A stretch of DNA of 64,000 nucleotides, from NCBI GenBank assembly GCA_009699875.1, contig WLNI01000001.1:186001-250000 (forward strand), written 5' to 3'. The translations under genes were made by a program, and so were the position numbers. The notes below the pieces were generated by a model, which was not told the DNA's origin, searched no databases, and saw only the letters and a program-made list of their open reading frames with translations. Positions 58,899 to 64,000 of this stretch are shown here, piece by piece. The first letter of the stretch is position 1. Each line of letters starts with the position of its first letter. The stretch comes from Actinomycetota bacterium (GTDB lineage Bacteria > Actinomycetota > Acidimicrobiia > Acidimicrobiales > RAAP-2).

Positions 58899-60230
58899 TT
58901 ACTTTTGTTTCACTACCTCAAGGAGTCGCAGACGGGCATCTCCAACGACGTAGAGCGATCCAGTTGCGAGGACCAAGCCGTCTTCCCCGGCGAGCGCAAC
59001 CGCTCGATCAACCCCGTCTTCAATCGAAGGGGCCACCAGTGACGCCACCCCCAATGATTCGCAGGTATCTGAAATCACCGTTGCCGACATCGCTCGAGGC
59101 GTATCTGGCTCGACACAGACAAACGTCCCGATCCCCGCATCGATCAGGGGTTCTAGTAACTCTTGGGGGTCTCTTCCTTCGAGCATCCCAAGAACGGCAA
59201 TCATCGATCCCGTTACGTCGAAGCCATCCTTGAGTGCGGTTCCAAGCGAGCGAGCTCCTGCTTCGTTGTGTGCCCCATCGACAACGAGCAAAGGTAAGTG
59301 TCCTAACACTTCACATCGACCTGGGACACGAACTCGCCCAAAGCCAGCATCGACAACTTCGCGAGACGGCGCTCTCCCAAGGAACGCACTCACCGCCGCC
59401 AATGCCACTGCTGCGTTTTCTCCTTGGTGGGCGCCGTGAAGCGGAATAACAACGTCTCGAAACTCTTGACCAGGGATTGTGAGATTCACAACTCTGCCAC
59501 CGAGCGCTAAACGATTCTCACTCGCACTAAAGGTCTCACCACTACGCCACAGACCCGCTGCTCCCACCGCATCGCACTTGGCTGCAATCACTCTGGCAAC
59601 GTCGTCGCTTACGAGCCCAAGAATGGCCGTTGATCCTGGCTTGATGATGCCTGACTTGTCAGTAGCAATTTCGATGACTGAATTACCTAAGACCTGGACG
59701 TGGTCGAGACTTACGTTGGTGATCACACTGACTGAACCAGTCACCACGTTGGTTGAGTCCCACGTCCCGCCCATACCTACTTCAATGACGCCAATATCGA
59801 CAGCCTGGTCGGCAAAGTACAACAGCGCAGCAACGGTCAGAATCTCAAACCGAGTGAGTGGTTCTTCTCTTTCTCCTTCGATCAGGGAAATACGAAAGAG
59901 CACGTCGAGCAAGTCGTCGTCACTTATCGCTTGATCAGCGCAAGCAATGCGTTCGTTCACCACGTGAAGGTTGGGGCTCGTATAGGTGCCGACAAGAAGG
60001 CCGAGCTCGCTCAGAAGCGACGTGATCATCGCCGTCGTCGAACCTTTTCCGTTCGTCCCGGTGATATGAATTGCGGGATAGGAGTCCTGCGGGCTTCCAA
60101 GCAGCTTCAGCGCAGCGGCTACGCCATCAAGGCTTGGAAGGAGTCGGCGTGTTGGAACCACTCGTTCGTAGTCAATGTGACTATCAAGCCACCGGAGCGC
60201 CTCATCGAACGAGGCGAACGGTTTTGGCAC
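58899..60230 (-). CDS. folC: Folylpolyglutamate synthase / dihydrofolate synthase
   Basis: FolC adds glutamate to dihydropteroate and folates. The 443-residue Mur-ligase-fold protein has the ATP-binding P-loop ITGTNGKGSTTAMI, the SPNLHVVNERI motif, VIEVGMGGTWDSTNVV and the C-terminal LLVVDGAHNEAGA. It starts 3 bases after the clpX stop, so it is translated with clpX. In many actinobacteria valS lies next to folC; here a heliorhodopsin gene follows. Confidence 0.95.
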   Translation of the reverse strand: MPKPFASFDEALRWLDSHIDYERVVPTRRLLPSLDGVAAALKLLGSPQDSYPAIHITGTNGKGSTTAMITSLLSELGLLVGTYTSPNLHVVNERIACADQAISDDDLLDVLFRISLIEGEREEPLTRFEILTVAALLYFADQAVDIGVIEVGMGGTWDSTNVVTGSVSVITNVSLDHVQVLGNSVIEIATDKSGIIKPGSTAILGLVSDDVARVIAAKCDAVGAAGLWRSGETFSASENRLALGGRVVNLTIPGQEFRDVVIPLHGAHQGENAAVALAAVSAFLGRAPSREVVDAGFGRVRVPGRCEVLGHLPLLVVDGAHNEAGARSLGTALKDGFDVTGSMIAVLGMLEGRDPQELLEPLIDAGIGTFVCVEPDTPRAMSATVISDTCESLGVASLVAPSIEDGVDRAVALAGEDGLVLATGSLYVVGDARLRLLEVVKQK

Positions 60231-60233
60231 GCC

Positions 60234-61502
60234 TTAGGAGGCCGCGCGCCGAGTACGGCTGGGCTTCTTCTTCTCGATCGGCACCAGCGTTGGGTGAACT
60301 CGATCAAGTACAACTGCTGCATCAACGACGCACTTACCAACGTCGCTTCGACTCGGGAGGTCGTACATCACGTCTAAGAGAACCTCTTCAAGAATCGCTC
60401 GGAGTCCTCGAGCTCCCGTCCCCCGAAGCAGGGCCTGGTCAGCAATGGCCTCCAAGGCATCGGTGGTGAACTCCAGGGCGACGCCATCGAGCTCGAAGAC
60501 CCGCTCATACTGCTTCACCAGTGAATTCTTGGGCTCAATAAGGATTTGAACCAGCATCTCTCGGTCGAGCTGGCTCACGGCACTGACAACCGGGAGCCGG
60601 CCAATGAACTCAGGAATCAGACCAAACTTAATGAGGTCTTCGGGGAGGACGTTACGAAGAACTTCGGGGTCGTCTTTGGTGACTGCACCGACTTCAGCTC
60701 GAAAGCCAATCGACGACTTACCGATTCTGCTGCCGATGACATTGTCAAGACCGGCGAATGCTCCACCGCAAATGAACAAGATGTTTGTCGTGTCGATGGT
60801 GATGAACTCTTGGTGAGGATGCTTGCGCCCACCTTGTGGTGGAACCGACGCAGCAGTTCCTTCAAGAATTTTCAGGAGTGCTTGTTGCACACCTTCGCCC
60901 GAAACGTCTCGAGTGATGGAAGGGTTCTCACTTTTGCGAGCGACTTTGTCAATCTCGTCGATATAGATAATGCCTTTTTCGGCTCGAGCGACATCAAAGT
61001 CCGCAGCTTGGATCAGTTTGAGAAGAATGTTTTCGACGTCTTCGCCTACGTACCCAGCTTCCGTCAACGCCGTCGCATCTGCAATAGCAAACGGGACGTT
61101 CAGCATCCGGGCCAAGGTTTGCGCAAGCAAGGTCTTGCCACAGCCAGTCGGGCCGAGGAGCAAAATGTTCGATTTCGCCAACTCAACCGTGTCATCGACA
61201 ACGGGAGCGGCTTGGATTCTCTTGTAGTGGTTATAGACAGCTACCGAGAGAATCTTTTTGGCGTAGTCCTGCCCGATCACGTAATCGTTCAGGAACTCAA
61301 ATATCTCTCGGGGTTTTGGAAGCTCTTCGAATGAAACGTCACTCGTTTCCGTGAGCTCCTCAGCAATGATGTCATTGCACAAGTCAATGCACTCATCACA
61401 GATGTAGACGCTTGGTCCCGCAATGAGTTTCTTTACCTGTTTCTGGGTCTTGCCACAGAAACTGCATTTTACGAGATCGCCGCCTTCGCCAAACTTTGCC
61501 AC
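60234..61502 (-). CDS. clpX: ATP-dependent Clp protease ATP-binding subunit ClpX
   Basis: ClpX unfolds tagged proteins and feeds them to ClpP. The 422-residue protein has the N-terminal zinc-binding domain (C13, C16, C35, C38), Walker A GPTGCGKT near 120, Walker [14 protein letters not shown], sensor [11 protein letters not shown], and the IGF-like loop region EFIGRLPVV. It lies 51 bases after clpP, the universal order tig-clpP-clpX. A strong GGTGCC-free leader and normal length give no sign of disturbance. Confidence 0.97.
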   Translation of the reverse strand: MAKFGEGGDLVKCSFCGKTQKQVKKLIAGPSVYICDECIDLCNDIIAEELTETSDVSFEELPKPREIFEFLNDYVIGQDYAKKILSVAVYNHYKRIQAAPVVDDTVELAKSNILLLGPTGCGKTLLAQTLARMLNVPFAIADATALTEAGYVGEDVENILLKLIQAADFDVARAEKGIIYIDEIDKVARKSENPSITRDVSGEGVQQALLKILEGTAASVPPQGGRKHPHQEFITIDTTNILFICGGAFAGLDNVIGSRIGKSSIGFRAEVGAVTKDDPEVLRNVLPEDLIKFGLIPEFIGRLPVVSAVSQLDREMLVQILIEPKNSLVKQYERVFELDGVALEFTTDALEAIADQALLRGTGARGLRAILEEVLLDVMYDLPSRSDVGKCVVDAAVVLDRVHPTLVPIEKKKPSRTRRAAS

Positions 61503-61553
61503 GTCTCTACCCCTCCATCGCTTCGAATAGTGCGTTGAGAATTAGATCTCAGC

Positions 61554-62198
61554 CTACGCCGCGCCGACCGCTTCGAGTGACACATCTCGAGACGCAATAA
61601 CTTCATCCACAACCCCGTATTCCACGGCTTCTGCGGCAGTCATGATGAAGTCCCGGTCCGTATCTGAGGAAACTCGCTCAGGATCTTGGCCAGTATCTGC
61701 GGCAATGACGCCGTTCAAAAGGTCCCGCATCCGGAGAATTTCCTTGGCCTGAAGTTCAATGTCAGAAGCTTGGCCACCAACGCCTCCCCATGGTTGGTGC
61801 AAAAGCACTCGAGCGTGAGGAAGAGCGAATCGCTTTCCTTTGGCCCCTGCGGCCAAGAGGACGGCGGCAGCTGAGGCAGCCTGGCCGAAACAGAAGGTCG
61901 AGACGTCAGGACGAATGAACTTCATGGTGTCGTAGATCGCCAAGAGTGCAGTGATGTCACCGCCTGGTGAGTTGATGTAGAGGTGGATGTCTTTATCGGG
62001 GTCTTCTGACTCTAAAAACAGCAACTGAGCACACACCAAGTTTGCAACGGTGTCGTCAATTGGCGTACCAAGAAAAATAATTCGCTCTCTGAGAAGCCTC
62101 GAATACAGGTCGTAACTTCGCTCTCCTCGACTCGACGACTCGACAACGGTTGGGACGAGGTAGGACCTCGGCGTCATGTCACTACGTTCATACATCAT
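61554..62198 (-). CDS. clpP: ATP-dependent Clp protease proteolytic subunit
   Basis: ClpP is the barrel-shaped serine protease of the Clp system. The 214-residue protein has the full triad: S109 ([15 protein letters not shown]), H134 ([10 protein letters not shown]) and D183 ([10 protein letters not shown]), plus [19 protein letters not shown]. The nucleophile motif reads AASAAA in place of the usual AASMAA/AASMGA. Its ATG overlaps the tig stop by 4 bases. Actinobacteria often carry two clpP copies; only one is in this window. Confidence 0.96.
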   Translation of the reverse strand: MMYERSDMTPRSYLVPTVVESSSRGERSYDLYSRLLRERIIFLGTPIDDTVANLVCAQLLFLESEDPDKDIHLYINSPGGDITALLAIYDTMKFIRPDVSTFCFGQAASAAAVLLAAGAKGKRFALPHARVLLHQPWGGVGGQASDIELQAKEILRMRDLLNGVIAADTGQDPERVSSDTDRDFIMTAAEAVEYGVVDEVIASRDVSLEAVGAA

Positions 62199-63556
62199 TT
62201 TTCCTCCTCGATCGAACTCGAATCGTCTTCTGCTTCGAGCTCAGCCACGTTGGTTTCAAGGAGTGCTCGGTCAATTGACACGCCTTCCTCATCCACAATG
62301 GTGACATGCTCGACAAGCCAACTGGCGGCTTTCGACTTTGCCTTCTCTGCCTTGAGCGCTCCGGTCCGACCAGCTTGGTCGAGCTGTGCTCGAAGCGCGT
62401 CAGGTGTTGAACCTACCTGCTCGGCCATTCGCACGATCTCTTCTTCCAACTCTTCTGGGCTCACGTCGAGGTTCTCCGCGCTCGCAACGGCTCGAAGAGC
62501 TAAGTCAACTTTGACGGCTTTCGTGGCATCAGTTCGCAATGAGAGCACGAGTTGATCACCACTTTGTCCTGTCGCTGACAAAAACTGCTCGATCGACATG
62601 TTCTGCGATTCAAGACGATGACCAAGATCGTGGAGTCGCTCATTGACTTCCGCGTCAATCAAGACATCGGGGACTTCATCTTCGTTGACGAGTTCCGCTA
62701 ACGCACCAAGGGTGCTTTCTCGAAGCGACATCTGCGCTTGGACAACTTTCATTCTTCCGATTCGCTCTCTGAGGTCGGCTTCGAGCTCAGCCACCGTTGA
62801 GAACTCAGAGTTCTCTTCGGCCCAGGCGTCACTGACCTCTGGCAACTTCTTCTCTTTGACCGCCGTGACGACAATCGAAAATGCGATCAGCGTTCCTCCC
62901 GCTGGCGTTCCCGAAACCTCGAGATCAGCGCCAGCCTTCAAGCCAAGAAGTGCCTCATCAAGTTCAGGAATCACTACGCCACTGCCAACTTCGTAGAGGT
63001 AGTCATCAGCTTGGGCAACTTCGTTGCCCTCTTCATCGTTTCCCTTGAGGTCAAGTGTGACGAGGTCACCATTGAGAATTGGTCGAGTGACGTCAATCAA
63101 CTCTCCATCGTTCTCTCGCAGTCGATCAATCTGTCCCGCGACGTCTGCGTCGTTCACTAAGGGTGAGGGAATTGTCGTCGTGAGTCCGTCGTAGCCTGCG
63201 ACATTTACTTTCGGTCGAACCTCGACGATTGCCGCGAAATGGACGGGACCACTCTCTTCGCCTTCGGTGATGTCAATCTCGGGAGGAGCTATTGGGTCAA
63301 CGTCAGTGTCGACAACCGCTTTGGCGTAAAAGTCTGGAAGAGCCTCTCGAAGTGCTTCAGCTCGCAGTGCCGTTGCGCCACCCATACGGGCCTCCAACAC
63401 TCGGCGGGGAACTTTGCCGGGCCGAAAACCTGGGATCCTGGCGGACGAGCCGATTGACCGAACCGCACTATCGAGCGCCGAGTCAATCTCAGCCTCGTCG
63501 ACGACGACGGATAGTTTTACTTTATTGTCTTCAACGATTTCAGTAGTAGCGCGCAT
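62195..63556 (-). CDS. tig: Trigger factor
   Basis: Trigger factor is the ribosome-bound chaperone and peptidyl-prolyl isomerase. The 453-residue protein has the ribosome-binding signature [17 protein letters not shown] near residue 43, an FKBP-type domain ([31 protein letters not shown]) and a helical C-terminal chaperone domain with an acidic end ([14 protein letters not shown]). TAGAGT lies 9 bases before the ATG and only weak purines sit between, so it may be leaderless. It leads tig-clpP-clpX-folC. Confidence 0.96.
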   Translation of the reverse strand: MRATTEIVEDNKVKLSVVVDEAEIDSALDSAVRSIGSSARIPGFRPGKVPRRVLEARMGGATALRAEALREALPDFYAKAVVDTDVDPIAPPEIDITEGEESGPVHFAAIVEVRPKVNVAGYDGLTTTIPSPLVNDADVAGQIDRLRENDGELIDVTRPILNGDLVTLDLKGNDEEGNEVAQADDYLYEVGSGVVIPELDEALLGLKAGADLEVSGTPAGGTLIAFSIVVTAVKEKKLPEVSDAWAEENSEFSTVAELEADLRERIGRMKVVQAQMSLRESTLGALAELVNEDEVPDVLIDAEVNERLHDLGHRLESQNMSIEQFLSATGQSGDQLVLSLRTDATKAVKVDLALRAVASAENLDVSPEELEEEIVRMAEQVGSTPDALRAQLDQAGRTGALKAEKAKSKAASWLVEHVTIVDEEGVSIDRALLETNVAELEAEDDSSSIEEEK

Positions 63557-63565
63557 GGTTTCTTT

Positions 63566-63571
63566 ACTCTA
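63566..63571 (-). promoter_or_regulatory. -10-like element (TAGAGT) of tig
   Basis: TAGAGT on the minus strand ends 9 bases before the tig ATG. The spacer AAAGAAACC has purines but no good Shine-Dalgarno. The same hexamer and spacing appear before rplU. Confidence 0.4.
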
Positions 63572-63599
63572 TCGGCGCTCTCGAGCCCCTCGGACCGAG

Positions 63600-64000
63600 T
63601 TAGATCATGACGCTAAGGGCCCGCAGTGACGCAGCCCCCATCGTCGCGTTTCCAGTGATCTTTGTCCCCTCCGCACTGAGGGCCGCTTCAGGTGAAATCC
63701 GGCCTCCAAAACGGCGGACGTAGGTCTCCTGGCTCATCGAGATCGTGCAGGTCGCCACTGGTCCTTCCATCGGCTTTGCTCGCCCCTCGACGATTTCTAT
63801 TCGACGTCTGCCCCCAAGTGGGCCCTCAATCTCAAAGGCGACCGACTCGCCTTCCTTGGCGCCCGATCCCTTCCCTACGACGACGCCCAATGCAAGATCG
63901 ACTCTCCCAATCGTGACCGCTTCCCCGATGCCGTTGCGGCCACCTGGCCGGTCAAGGGCGAATCGAATGTCTTGTTCGTGAAGCCATGAATCCATAATGC
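63600..64000 (-). CDS. Mycothiol-dependent maleylpyruvate isomerase family protein, truncated by window edge
   Basis: The C-terminal 133 residues of a longer protein; the frame stays open through the right edge, and the ATG at 63995 lies inside the family signature, so it is not the start. The visible part has DSWLHEQDIRFALDRPGG, in which the histidine and aspartate fit the metal-site motif of the DinB/MDMPI fold. A C-terminal SCP2-like region follows (ATCTISMSQETYVRRFGGRISPEAAL). These proteins use mycothiol in aromatic degradation or detoxification, which supports an actinobacterial origin. The exact substrate is unknown. tig follows after 43 bases. Confidence 0.8.
   Translation of the reverse strand, partial: IMDSWLHEQDIRFALDRPGGRNGIGEAVTIGRVDLALGVVVGKGSGAKEGESVAFEIEGPLGGRRRIEIVEGRAKPMEGPVATCTISMSQETYVRRFGGRISPEAALSAEGTKITGNATMGAASLRALSVMI

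Noticed and set aside
1-64000. CRISPR arrays, insertion sequences, prophage, tRNA and rRNA genes
   Set aside because: I looked in the intergenic gaps on both strands and saw no regularly spaced repeats, transposase, integrase other than Xer, tRNA cloverleaf or rRNA segment. The gaps are all under about 200 bases.

Overview
The window looks like a chromosomal segment of an actinobacterium, most probably of the class Acidimicrobiia and plausibly a freshwater plankton lineage. The support is gene content and order: ftsK/rnj/dapA/dapB next to pnp-rpsO-ribF-truB-rbfA-infB-ylxR-nusA-rimP, an MtrA/MtrB/LpqB-like trio, a class II DAHP synthase, an F420-type (LLM) oxidoreductase, a mycothiol-type maleylpyruvate isomerase relative, and moderate rather than high G+C by eye. 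The taxonomic call is an inference; there is no rRNA gene in the window. Almost every gene lies on the minus strand and the coding density is very high, with many ATGA or TAATG stop/start overlaps. I see no tRNA, rRNA, CRISPR, insertion sequence or prophage.

From low to high coordinates: (1) 1-9.3 kb: a truncated membrane-protein start, ftsK, a plus-strand siderophore-interacting FAD protein, then rnj, dapA, a ferritin-like di-iron oxygenase, two TetR regulators and dapB. (2) 9.3-15 kb: a large YfhO-type membrane protein, an unusual double hairpin, pnp and rpsO. (3) 15-22.5 kb: ribF, truB, rbfA, infB, ylxR (with no ATG, GTG or TTG able to start it) and nusA-rimP with a leader hairpin: ribosome maturation and translation initiation. 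(4) 22.5-31.8 kb: ispG, rseP, dxr, cdsA, frr, pyrH, tsf, rpsB and xerC: isoprenoid and phospholipid precursors mixed with translation factors. (5) 31.8-38.8 kb: a two-component system with its lipoprotein, rsfS, a small membrane protein, nadD, an LLM oxidoreductase, aroG and a histidine phosphatase. (6) 38.8-48.5 kb: a VWA/MoxR pair, proA, proB, obgE, a DtxR regulator, a HemL-like aminotransferase, a small membrane protein, HU, a strong shared terminator, rpmA and rplU. (7) 48.5-64 kb: RNase E/G, a DUF2344 protein, a radical SAM protein, the mrdA-mreD-mreC-mreB cell-shape operon, ndk, a heliorhodopsin, folC, clpX, clpP, tig and a truncated maleylpyruvate isomerase-like gene.

The outstanding item is the heliorhodopsin at 58035-58832 (minus): a seven-helix retinal protein with a Schiff-base lysine in helix 7 (K247) and a glutamate counterion in helix 3 (E116), sitting alone between folC and ndk with its own apparent leaderless promoter and its own U-rich terminator. 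A second genome-level signal is a recurring TAnnnT-like -10 hexamer placed 6-9 nt before a start codon with no Shine-Dalgarno sequence, seen at the siderophore-interacting protein, LLM oxidoreductase, aroG, a 110-residue membrane protein, rplU, ndk, heliorhodopsin and tig genes. It suggests widespread leaderless transcription.
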